A stretch of 64,000 nt of DNA from Sphingopyxis sp. YF1 (lineage in GTDB: Bacteria; Pseudomonadota; Alphaproteobacteria; Sphingomonadales; Sphingomonadaceae). Of the stretch, positions 1 to 8,860 are shown piece by piece. The notes beneath the pieces are model-generated. The model had not been told where the DNA came from, made no database searches, and saw only the letters and a program-made list of their open reading frames with translations. A program made the position numbers and the translations under genes. The stretch's first letter is position 1. Each line of letters opens with the position of its first letter. The stretch covers positions 1,488,001 to 1,552,000 of the forward strand of contig NZ_CP033204.1 of the NCBI RefSeq assembly GCF_022701295.1, written 5' to 3'.

Positions 1-283
1 TCTCGCCCGTCGTCGAATAGCGGACATGGCCGACCGCCGAGGGCCCGGCGAGCTGGCGCATGATGTCGTCGCGGTCGAAATTACCCGCGACATGGCCCAT
101 CGCGCGGTGCGTATGGAAATCCCTGCCGTCGAAGGCAGTGATTCCCGCGGCCTCCTGGCCGCGGTGCTGGAGCGCATGGAGCCCCAGTGCCACGACGGCT
201 GCGGCGCTGTCCGCGCCATGAATACCAAAGACGCCGCACTCCTCGCGGAGCTTGTCGTCGTCGAACGGGTGTGTGGTGAGCAT
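1..283 (-). CDS. purF: Amidophosphoribosyltransferase, N-terminal part (cut by window edge)
   Basis: This is the first 94 codons of PurF, which makes 5-phosphoribosylamine from PRPP and glutamine in the first committed step of purine synthesis. Translating the minus strand from the ATG at 283 gives a short acidic leader, then EECGVFGI, the start of an Ntn-type glutamine amidotransferase. The catalytic nucleophile would be Cys16 once the propeptide is removed. The downstream segments LHALQHRGQEAAGI and GHVRYSTTG are also typical of the family. The gene is divergent from hisI, with 119 bp between the two starts that should carry both promoters. The synthetase half lies outside the window. The family call is secure; the exact start is likely but unproven. 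Confidence 0.93.
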   Translation of the reverse strand, partial: MLTTHPFDDDKLREECGVFGIHGADSAAAVVALGLHALQHRGQEAAGITAFDGRDFHTHRAMGHVAGNFDRDDIMRQLAGPSAVGHVRYSTTGE

Positions 284-402
284 CGGGGTCCAGCTTCGGG
301 GGCAGTGACTGCGGCGCATATAGGGAGGGGAAATGCAATTGTCGCCCCCCAAATGGGACTCTTGCGTGACAGCGGCGTCGCGGCTGGTTTAAGGCGTCGG
401 GC

Positions 403-783
403 ATGACCGATCCGCGCGACAGTTCCGACCGTTTCGACCCGCGTTTCGACGCCGCGGGTCTCGTCACCGCCATCGTCGTCGATGCGGAGACGTCGATCCT
501 GCTGATGGTCGCGCATATGAACGACGCGGCGATCCGGCTGACGCAGGAAACGGGGCAGGCGCATTTCTGGTCGCGGTCGCGCCAGTCGCTGTGGCGCAAG
601 GGCGAGACATCGGGGAACGGGCTGAGCGTGACCGAGATGCGTGTGGATTGCGACCAGGACGCGCTGCTGCTGCGCGTGCGGCCCGCGGGCCCCGCGTGCC
701 ATACCGGGCGCCGGTCGTGCTTCTATCGCCGTATCGAGGCCGACGGGACGCTGACCTTTCTGGCCGACGATGCGCAGGGCTAG
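403..783 (+). CDS. hisI: Phosphoribosyl-AMP cyclohydrolase
   Basis: HisI opens the adenine ring of phosphoribosyl-AMP in the third step of histidine synthesis; it is a soluble zinc enzyme. The 126-residue product carries the family signatures: HMND near residue 37, [18 protein letters not shown] around residues 57-74, and the metal-binding [10 protein letters not shown] followed by [12 protein letters not shown]. It is the stand-alone form without a HisE domain, as is usual in alphaproteobacteria. The next gene starts inside its last codons (14-base overlap in another frame), so the two are probably cotranscribed although they are not functionally related. Confidence 0.95.
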   Translation: MTDPRDSSDRFDPRFDAAGLVTAIVVDAETSILLMVAHMNDAAIRLTQETGQAHFWSRSRQSLWRKGETSGNGLSVTEMRVDCDQDALLLRVRPAGPACHTGRRSCFYRRIEADGTLTFLADDAQG

Positions 784-1297
784 CGCGGCGCTGCTCATCC
801 TGCTGCTCGCCGGTTGCGGACGCCCCGCGCCCGAGGCGAAGGCGGTCGACGAGGACAATCCGCTCGAACTGGCGGCGCGCGAGCGCGGTATCGTCCGCTC
901 CGAATCCGCCGATCTCACCGGGGTGTTCGAGCGGCGGCACGACATCGGCCGCGATGCGATGTGCGTCGTGCCCGACGGGGCGGGGCGCTGGCGCTTTGCG
1001 CTGACCGCATCCTACGGCCCCGGCCTGTCGTGCGAGGCGCGCGGCAGCGCGGTGCGCGAGGGGCAGGGGTGGCGGCTCGATTTCGCCGGTGCCGAAGGGT
1101 GCAGCGCCGTGGTGCACGAAGACGAGGACGAATTGCGCCTGCCCGGGCGCCTGCCGCCGCAGTGCGAGAAGCTGTGTCCGAACCGGGCGTCGTTGTCGGG
1201 ACTGCGCCTGCCGCGCGCGAGCTGGGCTGCGGCCGATGCAAGACACTTGCAGATGAAGGACAAGGACGGCAATATGGCGACGCCCTGCGGAAGCTGA
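770..1297 (+). CDS. Predicted lipoprotein of unknown function
   Basis: A 175-residue protein that begins with a short basic stretch and a hydrophobic core ending in LLAGC, a good lipobox with Cys16 as the probable lipidated residue. The mature part has several cysteines (in MCVV, LSCEARG, EGCSAVV and QCEKLCPN) and no domain that I recognise. It overlaps the end of hisI by 14 bases, so its translation is probably coupled to hisI. Function cannot be assigned. Lipidation is a prediction from the motif. The alternative reading frames over this interval are high-GC shadows. Confidence 0.75.
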   Translation: MRRASAALLILLLAGCGRPAPEAKAVDEDNPLELAARERGIVRSESADLTGVFERRHDIGRDAMCVVPDGAGRWRFALTASYGPGLSCEARGSAVREGQGWRLDFAGAEGCSAVVHEDEDELRLPGRLPPQCEKLCPNRASLSGLRLPRASWAAADARHLQMKDKDGNMATPCGS

Positions 1298-1326
1298 TCG
1301 GGGCGGATTCCGCAAAACCGGCGGCC

Positions 1327-1342
1327 TTGACGTTCACGTCAA
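1327..1342. promoter_or_regulatory. Perfect palindrome TTGACGT-TC-ACGTCAA overlapping a likely -35 box
   Basis: The 16 bases TTGACGTTCACGTCAA form a perfect inverted repeat (7-bp arms, 2-bp spacer) placed 22 bases before the ATG of the MerR gene. Its left arm begins with TTGACG, a good -35 element, and TAATCC 17 bases further on (1350-1355) is a plausible -10. With that reading, transcription would start within one or two bases of the ATG, giving a leaderless mRNA. I infer that this is the autoregulatory operator of the MerR protein; ACGT-centred palindromes have been described for LiuR-type regulators. Confidence 0.6.
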
Positions 1343-1363
1343 CGGAAACTAATCCTGTCCGCC

Positions 1364-1795
1364 ATGACCGACGATTACGGCCACGCCCATATCGACACGC
1401 CCGATCATCTGGGGCGCGAGCAGTATAGCATCACCGACCTGTCCACCGAGTTCGGCGTCACCGCGCGCGCGCTCCGTTTCTACGAGGACGAGGGGCTGAT
1501 CAGCCCTTCGCGCAAGGGCCTGTCGCGCATCTATTCGAAGCGCGATCGCGCGCGGCTGGCCTGGATATTGCGCGCCAAGCGCACGGGATTCAGCCTCGCC
1601 GACATTCGCGAGATGATCGACCTGTACGACGTCGGCGACAACCGCAAGCTTCAACGGCAGGTGACGATCGAAAAGTGCCAGCAACGCATTGCCTTGCTGC
1701 GCCGTCAGCGCGACGATATTGACAGCGCTGTAGATGAGCTGTCACGCTTCATCGATATGGTGAAGGAAGTCGATGCCGGCCACGAAGCCGGCTGA
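1364..1795 (+). CDS. MerR-family transcriptional regulator, LiuR-like
   Basis: A 143-residue regulator with a MerR winged helix near residues 21-90: the recognition segment [20 protein letters not shown], then [22 protein letters not shown] and the [15 protein letters not shown] dimerisation lead-in, followed by a C-terminal coiled coil with no metal-binding cysteines. This pattern matches LiuR-type regulators of branched-chain amino acid and acyl-CoA catabolism more closely than metal sensors. It is followed after 55 bp by an acyl-CoA dehydrogenase on the same strand, and the leucine degradation operon is nearby. A perfect palindrome sits at its own promoter. The ligand is probably an acyl-CoA (inference). 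Confidence 0.85.
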   Translation: MTDDYGHAHIDTPDHLGREQYSITDLSTEFGVTARALRFYEDEGLISPSRKGLSRIYSKRDRARLAWILRAKRTGFSLADIREMIDLYDVGDNRKLQRQVTIEKCQQRIALLRRQRDDIDSAVDELSRFIDMVKEVDAGHEAG

Positions 1796-1850
1796 GCCTC
1801 TCCCCAGGCAAAGATCGATTGCTGGACCCCGCTTCTCAAAAGGATACCCC

Positions 1851-3653
1851 ATGCCCGTCTATCGCGCTCCCGTGCAGGACACGCTCTTTCTCCTCAACGA
1901 CGTGCTCGGCATCGAGCGCTACGCCAATCTGCCCGGTTTCGCCAACGCGACCCCCGACATGGTCGAGGCGGTGCTGAGCGAGGCGGGAAAATTCTGCGAG
2001 GAAGTGCTCTTCCCGATCAACTATTCGGGCGATCAGGAAGGCTGCACCCGCCACGAGGATGGGTCGGTGACGACCCCGGCGGGCTTCAAGGAAGCCTATA
2101 AGGCCTATTGCGACGCCGGTTGGGGGCTGCTGACCGCGCCCGAGGAATTCGGCGGTCAGGGACTGCCGCACGTGATCGGCTTTCCGGTCGAGGAATATCG
2201 CAACGCCGCCAACCAGGCCTTTGCGATGTATCCCGGCCTGTCGAGCGGCGCGACCGCCGCGATCCTCGTCAAGGGATCGGACGAGCAGAAGGCGGCCTAT
2301 GTGCCCAGGATGGTGTCGGGCGAATGGACCGGCACGATGAACCTGACCGAGCCGCATTGCGGCACCGACCTCGGCCTCATCCGCACCCGCGCGGTTCCGA
2401 ACGGCGACGGCAGCTATGCGGTGACGGGCACCAAGATCTTCATCTCGTCGGGCGAGCACGACCTGGCCGAGAACATCATTCATCTCGTTCTCGCCAAGAC
2501 CCCCGACGCACCCGACAGCGTCAAGGGCATCTCGCTGTTCATCGTGCCCAAGTTCATCCTCAACGACGACGGTACGCCCGGCGAACGCAACACGCTGTCG
2601 TGCGGATCGATCGAGCACAAGATGGGCATCCACGCCAACGCGACCTGCGTGATGAACTACGACGGCGCGAAGGGCTGGATGGTCGGCGAGGAGAACAAGG
2701 GGCTCGCCGCGATGTTCATCATGATGAACGCCGCGCGCCTCGGCGTCGGCATCCAGGGGCTGGGGCAGGCCGACATCGCTTTCCAGAACGCCGTTCAATA
2801 TGCCCAGGACCGCCGGCAGGGCCGCGCGCTGACCGGGCCGCAGGATCCGCAGGAAAAGGCCGATCCGCTGTTCGTCCACCCCGATGTGCGCCGCATGCTG
2901 ATGGATGCCAAGGCGACCGTCGAAGGGCTGCGTGCGCTCTGCGTCTGGGGCGCGCTTCAGGTCGATCTCGCGCACGTCGCCGAGACCGAGGAAGCGCGGC
3001 AACAGGCCGACGACCTTGTCAGCCTGCTCACGCCCGTCATCAAGGGCTATGGCACCGACAAGGGCTACGACGTCGCGACCAACGCGCAGCAGGTCTTCGG
3101 GGGCCACGGCTACATCGAGGAACAGGGCATGAGCCAATATGTCCGCGATGCCCGCATCACGATGATCTACGAAGGCGCGAACGGCGTCCAGGCGATGGAT
3201 CTTGTCGGTCGCAAGCTGGCCCAGAATGGCGGCCGCGCGATCCAGGCCTTTTTTGCGGTCGTCGACGGCGAAGCCGCGGCGGCCAGGGACAAGCCCGCCT
3301 TCGCCGACCTCGCGGGACGCCTCGAAAAGGCGAACGGCGAACTCAAGGCGGCGACGATGTGGTTCATGGCAAACGGCATGACCAATCCCAACAATGTCGG
3401 CGCGGGCGCGCATCACTATATGCACCTCACCGGCATCGTCGCGCTGGGCCTGATGTGGCTGCGCATGGCCGAGGCGGCGCAAAAGGCACTCGACGAGGGG
3501 CGCGGCAACAAGGCTTTCCTCGAAGCGAAGCTGGTCACGGCGCGCCATTTCGGCGAACGCTTCATGCCCGATGCCGGTGCGCTGCGCCGCAAGATCGAGG
3601 CCGGAAGCGACGCGATGATGGCGCTCAGCCCGGAACAATTCCACGCGGCCTGA
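1851..3653 (+). CDS. Acyl-CoA dehydrogenase, long form with C-terminal domain
   Basis: A 600-residue flavoenzyme of the DmdC-like acyl-CoA dehydrogenase group, which is longer than the usual 380-400 residues because of an extra C-terminal domain. N-terminal, middle and C-terminal dehydrogenase domains run in order: [12 protein letters not shown], then [16 protein letters not shown] (FAD/substrate loop), and [23 protein letters not shown] near the C-terminal domain, followed by about 150 residues of the family-specific extension. The start at 1851 is preceded by AAAAGGA at good spacing; an upstream in-frame start inside the MerR gene would add 26 unrelated residues. It should oxidise an acyl-CoA to the enoyl-CoA, passing electrons to ETF. 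The substrate is not evident; LiuR-like control suggests a branched-chain or fatty acyl-CoA. Confidence 0.9.
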   Translation: MPVYRAPVQDTLFLLNDVLGIERYANLPGFANATPDMVEAVLSEAGKFCEEVLFPINYSGDQEGCTRHEDGSVTTPAGFKEAYKAYCDAGWGLLTAPEEFGGQGLPHVIGFPVEEYRNAANQAFAMYPGLSSGATAAILVKGSDEQKAAYVPRMVSGEWTGTMNLTEPHCGTDLGLIRTRAVPNGDGSYAVTGTKIFISSGEHDLAENIIHLVLAKTPDAPDSVKGISLFIVPKFILNDDGTPGERNTLSCGSIEHKMGIHANATCVMNYDGAKGWMVGEENKGLAAMFIMMNAARLGVGIQGLGQADIAFQNAVQYAQDRRQGRALTGPQDPQEKADPLFVHPDVRRMLMDAKATVEGLRALCVWGALQVDLAHVAETEEARQQADDLVSLLTPVIKGYGTDKGYDVATNAQQVFGGHGYIEEQGMSQYVRDARITMIYEGANGVQAMDLVGRKLAQNGGRAIQAFFAVVDGEAAAARDKPAFADLAGRLEKANGELKAATMWFMANGMTNPNNVGAGAHHYMHLTGIVALGLMWLRMAEAAQKALDEGRGNKAFLEAKLVTARHFGERFMPDAGALRRKIEAGSDAMMALSPEQFHAA

Positions 3654-3676
3654 CGGCGGCGCCCGACCGGAAATAT

Positions 3677-3795
3677 CCTCCCTGTCGCGTAGCGACGGGG
3701 AGGGGGAGCGTTCGCGCAGCGAATGAGGGTGGAGGGGCTGCGACGTCGCGTCCTTGCCCCTCCGCTACCCCCCCATGGCTTCGCCACAAGGAGGA
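3677..3795. repeat. Palindromic repeat pair (family A, copy 1) within a 410-bp gene-free stretch
   Basis: The gap 3654-4063 holds no convincing gene. It contains a 12-bp hairpin at 3677-3703 (CCTCCCTGTCGC, loop GTA, then the complement with one T:G pair) and, about 75 bases on, the related inverted unit with CATGGCTTCGCCACA followed by GGAGG. The same two-ended arrangement recurs at 21754-21888. This looks like a REP/BIME-type mosaic element rather than a terminator. The remainder up to 4063 is moderately AT-richer, with CCTAATAAATC near 3853, and probably holds the promoter of the next gene. Confidence 0.75.
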
Positions 3796-4063
3796 TTGTG
3801 CCTGCGTTCGCCCGAAACCCGCGGTTCAACCGGCCTGGCAAATAGTCCTTTCCTAATAAATCCCGGCATGATCTACCCTGCGCGATGACAAGGTCGCCAA
3901 CACCGCAGAATCGCCGTTCAACGCGACCTCGTTGCTCCCCGCCTGAAGCGACAAAGGAGACATTCCGGATGCGTGCGTCCGTATCTTTTTTCTCCTTAAG
4001 GGCATTTTGGGATCCGGCACGGGCGACCCGCAACCAAATCTGCCGCGGCGCGTCTCAGCGGGC

Positions 4064-5563
4064 ATGAGCGAGGGCGAACTCACCCCGATCGTTGTCGAGG
4101 GCCGCAACTGCTGGCGGATCGAACGCGCCGACAAGGCACGGATGATCGTCGATGCGTGCGACTATTTTGCGCTGCTCAAGGATCTGATGGAGGGCGCGAG
4201 GGAGCGCATCCTGCTGATCGGATGGGATTTCGACCCGCGCATCGCACTTTGTCCCGACGCGGAGGGGAAGGGCGAGGCGCTGGGCCATTTTCTGCTCCGG
4301 CTCGCGCACGAGCGCCCGAAACGCGATATCGACATCCTCCGCTGGAATTTCGGCGGGCTGAAACAATATCTTTCGCCCGCCATCGTCGCGATGATCCTGC
4401 GCTGGAAGGTGACGCGCGCGATCAGCTTTCGGATGGACAGCGCGCATCCCTTCGGATGCAGCCACCATCAGAAGGTGGCGGTGTTCGACGATCATCTCGC
4501 CGTGTGCGGCGGCATCGACGTTGCGGCCCAGCGCTGGGATACGCGCGATCATCTGGACGGCGATGCGCGCCGCACCGGCCCCGACGGCAAAGCCTATATG
4601 CCGTGGCATGACTCGACGATGATTCTGGCGGGCGCGGTGGGCGGCGCGCTGGCCGAACTCGGAAACGAGCGCTGGCAGCGCGCGACGAAGAAGCCGTTGC
4701 GTGAGGTGAAGGGCGACGGCGAGAATTGGCCCGAGGGACTGGAGCCCGATTTCTTCGGCGTCGATGTCGCCATCTCGCGGACCCGTGCGGAATATGGCGG
4801 CTATGCGGAAGTCCGCGAGATCGAACAGCTCTATCTCGACATGATCGCCGCGGCGGATCGCTTCATCTATTTCGAAAACCAGTATTTCACCTCGGCCAAG
4901 ATCGCGGCGGCGATCGCCGAGCGGCTGGACGAGGATGATCCGCCCGAATTCGTCATGGTGATGCCCAGGCAAGCCGACGGCTGGCTCGAACAGATGGCGA
5001 TGGATGCCGCGCGGGTGCAACTGGTGCGTGCGGTCGCGAAGGCCAGACACGGCAATCGCCTGTGCGTCTATGTCCCGCATACAGCGGAGGGCGAGGCCAT
5101 CTATGTCCACGCCAAGACCGCGATCGTCGACGATCGCCTGATCCGCGTCGGATCGGCGAACCTCAACAATCGCTCGATGGGGCTCGACAGCGAATGCGAT
5201 GTCACGATCGACGCCGCCCTGCCGGCCAACACCGGGGTCGAGCCGACGATCAGGCGGCTACGCGAATCGCTGATCGCCGAACATCTGGGCGTCGAGCCGG
5301 TGGCGGTGGGCCGGCAATATGAAGCGACCGGCTCGCTGATCGACGCGATCGAGGCGCTGCGCGGCGACGGCCGCTCGCTCGAACGCCTCGATCTGATCGA
5401 ACCGGGGCCGTTCGATCAATATATCGCCGAGCATGAGCTGCTCGATCCCGAAAGCCCCGATGCGATGTTCGAGAATATCCCCGAACGCGGGCTGAGGAAG
5501 AACTGGCATCGCGGCAAGGCGTGGATGCGCCGGCACCGGCCTTTCAGGCGGAATGCGGGCTAA
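4064..5563 (+). CDS. Phospholipase D-type enzyme with two HKD motifs
   Basis: A 499-residue member of the phospholipase D superfamily. Two catalytic HxKxxxxD motifs are present: H135-Q-K137 with D142 (in HHQKVAVFDD) and H349-A-K351 with D356 (in VHAKTAIVDDRLIRVGSANLNNRS). The N-terminal part has RILLIGWDFDPRI, typical of bacterial PLDs of this group. No signal peptide or membrane segment is seen at the chosen start, so it may act at the inner face of the membrane on phospholipids (inference). The start at 4064 precedes the conserved region by about 40 residues; an upstream ATG at 4007 is possible but has poorer sequence. It is monocistronic, convergent with the CitE-like gene 34 bp away. Confidence 0.9.
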   Translation: MSEGELTPIVVEGRNCWRIERADKARMIVDACDYFALLKDLMEGARERILLIGWDFDPRIALCPDAEGKGEALGHFLLRLAHERPKRDIDILRWNFGGLKQYLSPAIVAMILRWKVTRAISFRMDSAHPFGCSHHQKVAVFDDHLAVCGGIDVAAQRWDTRDHLDGDARRTGPDGKAYMPWHDSTMILAGAVGGALAELGNERWQRATKKPLREVKGDGENWPEGLEPDFFGVDVAISRTRAEYGGYAEVREIEQLYLDMIAAADRFIYFENQYFTSAKIAAAIAERLDEDDPPEFVMVMPRQADGWLEQMAMDAARVQLVRAVAKARHGNRLCVYVPHTAEGEAIYVHAKTAIVDDRLIRVGSANLNNRSMGLDSECDVTIDAALPANTGVEPTIRRLRESLIAEHLGVEPVAVGRQYEATGSLIDAIEALRGDGRSLERLDLIEPGPFDQYIAEHELLDPESPDAMFENIPERGLRKNWHRGKAWMRRHRPFRRNAG

Positions 5564-5597
5564 ACCCCCGACACAAGCGGAGCCCGGAGCTGGACGT

Positions 5598-6449
5598 TCA
5601 ATCCGCCAGCGACAGGATATGCCGTGCCTGCTTCAGGTGCGGCGCGTCGATCATCTTCCCGTCGATCTGGAGCACACCCGCCCCCGGGTTGGCGGCGAAG
5701 GCATCGACGATCGCCTGCGCCTGCGCGACTTCGTCCGCGGCCGGGGTGAAGGCCGCGTTGATCGGTGCGACCTGCGACGGATGGATCGCCATCATGCCCG
5801 TAAAGCCGTCGCGGCGAGCCCGCGCGGCATAGGCGGCGAGCCCGGCCTCGTCCTTGATCGCGGGAAACACGGTGTCGATCGCGGCGACGCCCGCGCCGTG
5901 CGCGGCGAAAAGCGTCAGCGCGCGCGCGACCTGATAGGGTTCGGTATAGCGGCCGTCGGCCTCGCGGCTCGTCGTCGCCCCGATCGCCGCAGGCAGGTCT
6001 TCGGCGCCCCAGGTGAGGCCGATCAGCCGGTCCTTCACGTCGCGGTAGCTGCCGAGCGTGAAGATCGCCGCGGGGGTCTCGGTCGCGATCGGCAGGATCG
6101 CCGGGAGCGATGCATCGGCCGCCGATTCGCTGCGCAGGATCGTGTCGAGTTGCTGGATGCTCGGTGCGCCCTCGGCCTTGGGCAGCATGATCGCGTCGGG
6201 CCGCGCACCGACGATCGCCGCGACGTCGGCGGCGGTCAGATGCCCGTCGAGCGGGTTGACGCGCACCAGCGTGATCACCTCGCGCTCGCCGCCCAGATAG
6301 TCGGCCACCGCATGGCGCGCGGCTTCCTTGTTGGCGGGCGACACCGAATCCTCGAGGTCGAGGATGATTGCATCGGCGCCCGACGCCGCGGCCTTGGCGA
6401 AGCGTTCGGGGCGGTCGCCGGGGACGAAAAGGAGCGAGCGAAGGCGCAT
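5598..6449 (-). CDS. HpcH/HpaI aldolase - citrate lyase beta (CitE-like) acyl-CoA lyase
   Basis: A 283-residue TIM-barrel enzyme of the CitE-like family, which cleaves or forms 3-hydroxyacyl-CoA thioesters such as malyl-, methylmalyl- or citramalyl-CoA. Family landmarks in order: [15 protein letters not shown] at the N-terminus, ILDLEDSV (acidic metal ligand), MLPKAEG, ATETPAAIF, GLTWGAEDLPAAIG and AIHPSQV. Its ATG shares one base with the stop of the MaoC hydratase (TGATG), so the two are translationally coupled and probably act in sequence, hydration then C-C cleavage. Because they lie downstream of methylcrotonyl-CoA carboxylase, the substrate may belong to leucine breakdown; citramalyl-CoA is an equally reasonable candidate. 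The start at 6449 is chosen for this coupling and for the conserved N-terminus. Confidence 0.88.
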   Translation of the reverse strand: MRLRSLLFVPGDRPERFAKAAASGADAIILDLEDSVSPANKEAARHAVADYLGGEREVITLVRVNPLDGHLTAADVAAIVGARPDAIMLPKAEGAPSIQQLDTILRSESAADASLPAILPIATETPAAIFTLGSYRDVKDRLIGLTWGAEDLPAAIGATTSREADGRYTEPYQVARALTLFAAHGAGVAAIDTVFPAIKDEAGLAAYAARARRDGFTGMMAIHPSQVAPINAAFTPAADEVAQAQAIVDAFAANPGAGVLQIDGKMIDAPHLKQARHILSLAD

Positions 6450-6901
6450 CAGGCGACTTTCTTCTTGAGCAGCGCGGAGCGTTCGCACTGGCAGACGATT
6501 TCATCGCGCTGGTTGATCGCGCGGTGGAGGAAGGTCACGATACCCGCATTCGGCCGCGATTTGGACTCCTTGAGACCGATGACCTCGGATTCGGCGCGAA
6601 GCGTGTCGCCGATGAATACCGGTTTCGGCATCACGAGCTTGTCGTACCCCAGGTTCGCGACCAGCGTGCCGAGCGTGGTGTCGCCCACCGACAGTCCGAC
6701 CATCAGGCTGAAGGTGAAGGTGCCGTTGACGAGGATCTGCCCGAACTCGGACGCCTTCGCCGCCTCGATGTCGAGGTGCAGGGGCTGCGGATTGTGCGTC
6801 ATCGTCGTGAACAGCAGATTGTCGGTCTCGGTGACGGTACGGCGGATGTCGTGCGTCAGCGTGTCGCCGATGGTCCATTCGTCGAAATATTTGCCGGCCA
6901 T
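6449..6901 (-). CDS. MaoC-family acyl-CoA hydratase
   Basis: A 150-residue single hotdog-fold protein. The MaoC catalytic region is visible: [18 protein letters not shown] around residues 27-44, carrying the Asp/Asn and His of the hydratase motif, then [20 protein letters not shown]. Such enzymes add water across 2-enoyl-CoA double bonds; members paired with CitE-like lyases include itaconyl-CoA and mesaconyl-CoA hydratases. It is separated from carboxylase alpha by about 100 bp carrying an inverted repeat and is coupled to the CitE-like gene through a TGATG junction. The exact substrate is not determined by the sequence; its position in a leucine operon is the main clue. Confidence 0.88.
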   Translation of the reverse strand: MAGKYFDEWTIGDTLTHDIRRTVTETDNLLFTTMTHNPQPLHLDIEAAKASEFGQILVNGTFTFSLMVGLSVGDTTLGTLVANLGYDKLVMPKPVFIGDTLRAESEVIGLKESKSRPNAGIVTFLHRAINQRDEIVCQCERSALLKKKVA

Positions 6902-6910
6902 ATGGACTCC

Positions 6911-6991
6911 GTTCGCCCTGAGCTTGTCGAAGGGCTGTTCTGTCTTGCAAGATTAGAAGAAAGGACGGTGCTTCGACAAGCTCAGCACGAC
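6911..6991. repeat. Paired inverted repeat (family C) inside the leucine operon
   Basis: Two copies of CTGAGCTTGTCGAAG face each other at 6918-6932 and 6971-6985 with about 38 bases between, giving a perfect 15-bp inverted repeat. The element lies in the gap between carboxylase alpha and MaoC, both on the minus strand. The core resembles a small repeat widespread in sphingomonads. In the mRNA it would fold into a hairpin that could stabilise or process the upstream message (inference). There is no T-run, so it is not a typical terminator. Confidence 0.8.
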
Positions 6992-7004
6992 CGGGGAAAG
7001 GAAA

Positions 7005-8843
7005 TCACTCTTCCTTCTCGATCCGCACCAGCAAGGCCTCGACCTGCACCTGTCCGCCGGCGACCGCGTTGAGTTCGGCCACGACGCCGTCGAACGGCGC
7101 GGTCAGGCTGTGTTCCATCTTCATCGCTTCGAGCGTGAGCAATTTCTGCCCCTTGGTTACCCGGTCGCCCGCCGCGACCTCGACCGCGATGACCTTGCCC
7201 GGCATCGGCGAGAGGATCGCCCCGTCGCCGCCCGCACCGCCAGCGCCGCCTTCGGCGCGCCAAGGCATGAGCTGCCATACCGAGCCGCTTTCCGCGACGA
7301 GCATCGCGGGGGCCGGTTGTTCGGCGCCGGGGCCGTGGAGCGTCACCTCGACACGCTTGCCGTCGAGCAGGAAGGGCGCAACGCGTACGTCGGGCGCGTT
7401 GAGGCGGAAGCCCGCTTGCAATGAACGCGGCGTCATCGCCATTGCTGCGTTGGTCAGCGCCTGCACCGACGGTTCGGGCTCGGCGGTCATGCTGTCGCCG
7501 TCGCGGCCGATGAGGCCGGTGTCGACGCTGCCCGCGACGAAATCGGGATGATCGAGCGCGTTGATCAGGAACGCCGAATTGCTCTTCACCGGCCAGATCG
7601 CGCTGTCGGCGAGCATCTCCGACAACAGCTCACGCGCCTCCTCGCGGTCTTCGCCCCAGGCGATGACCTTGGCGATCATCGGGTCATAGAAGGGCGACAC
7701 CTCGGCGCCTTCATAGACGCCGGTGTCGACCCGGCCGCTGTGCTCGGGAAGCTGGAACAGCTCGAGCGTGCCGATCGACGGCAGGAAACCCTTGGCGGGA
7801 TCCTCGGCATAGAGCCGCGCTTCCATCGCCCAGCCGTTGATCGCGAGCTGCTCCTGCGTCAACGGGATCGGCTCGCCCGACGCAACGCGCAGCTGCCATT
7901 CGACGAGATCGACGCCGGTGATCTCTTCGGTCACCGGATGCTCGACCTGCAGCCGCGTGTTCATTTCCATGAACCAGATGCGGTCGGCGCGCAGGCCCTC
8001 CGACGCGTCGGCGATGAACTCGATCGTGCCTGCGCCGACATAATCGACCGCCTTCGCGGCGCGGACCGCGGCGGCGCAGAGCTTGGCGCGCGTCTTTTCG
8101 TCCATGCCGGGGGCAGGGGCTTCCTCGATCACCTTCTGGTGGCGGCGCTGGAGCGAGCAGTCGCGCTCGAACAGGTGGACGACGTTGCCGTGCGTGTCGC
8201 CGAACACCTGCACCTCGATATGGCGCGGGGTCAGGATATATTTCTCGATCAGCACATGATCGTTGCCGAACGACGCAGCCGCCTCGCGCTGGCACGAGGC
8301 GAGCGCGTCAGCGAAGTCGGCCGCGGCATCGACCTTGCGCATCCCCTTGCCGCCACCCCCCGCGACGGCCTTGATCAGCACCGGGTAGCCGATCCCGGCC
8401 GCCTGTTCGGCAAGGAAGGCGGGGTCCTGATTCTCGCCCATATAGCCCGGCGTCACGGGCACGCCGGCTTCGGCCATCAGCTTCTTGGCGGCGTCCTTGA
8501 GACCCATCGCCGTGATCGACGAAGGTTTCGGCCCGACCCAGATGAGCCCGGCGTCCGCCACCGCCTGTGCAAATTCGGCATTTTCCGACAGGAAGCCATA
8601 GCCCGGATGGATCGCCTCGGCGCCGGTCGCCTTGGCGGCGGCGATGATCTTCTCGCCGATCAGATAGGATTCGCGCGCCGGCGACGGCCCGATATGCACC
8701 GCCTCGTCGGCCTCGCGCACATGCAATGCCCTGGCATCGGCGTCCGAATAGACCGCAACGGTGCGAATGCCCATCTCGCGTGCGGTGCGGATGATACGGC
8801 AGGCGATCTCGCCACGATTGGCGATGAGGAGGGAGGTGATCAT
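7005..8843 (-). CDS. 3-methylcrotonyl-CoA carboxylase, alpha (biotin) subunit
   Basis: A 612-residue biotin-dependent carboxylase subunit: biotin carboxylase domain (residues about 1-450, starting LIANRGEIACRIIRTA, with ATP-grasp loop AVAGGGGKGMRKV and MEMNTRLQVEHPVTE), a linker domain, and a C-terminal biotinyl domain with EAMKME, the biotin being on Lys575. With the beta subunit two genes upstream it converts 3-methylcrotonyl-CoA to 3-methylglutaconyl-CoA in leucine degradation; pairing with that beta subunit makes MCC much more likely than propionyl- or geranyl-CoA carboxylase. The start at 8843 is the Met directly before the conserved ITSLLIANRGEIA; an in-frame Met seven residues upstream is less likely. 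The symbol liuD or mccA could apply. Confidence 0.92.
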   Translation of the reverse strand: MITSLLIANRGEIACRIIRTAREMGIRTVAVYSDADARALHVREADEAVHIGPSPARESYLIGEKIIAAAKATGAEAIHPGYGFLSENAEFAQAVADAGLIWVGPKPSSITAMGLKDAAKKLMAEAGVPVTPGYMGENQDPAFLAEQAAGIGYPVLIKAVAGGGGKGMRKVDAAADFADALASCQREAAASFGNDHVLIEKYILTPRHIEVQVFGDTHGNVVHLFERDCSLQRRHQKVIEEAPAPGMDEKTRAKLCAAAVRAAKAVDYVGAGTIEFIADASEGLRADRIWFMEMNTRLQVEHPVTEEITGVDLVEWQLRVASGEPIPLTQEQLAINGWAMEARLYAEDPAKGFLPSIGTLELFQLPEHSGRVDTGVYEGAEVSPFYDPMIAKVIAWGEDREEARELLSEMLADSAIWPVKSNSAFLINALDHPDFVAGSVDTGLIGRDGDSMTAEPEPSVQALTNAAMAMTPRSLQAGFRLNAPDVRVAPFLLDGKRVEVTLHGPGAEQPAPAMLVAESGSVWQLMPWRAEGGAGGAGGDGAILSPMPGKVIAVEVAAGDRVTKGQKLLTLEAMKMEHSLTAPFDGVVAELNAVAGGQVQVEALLVRIEKEE

Positions 8844-8860
8844 GTTGTCCAATGCGCCTT

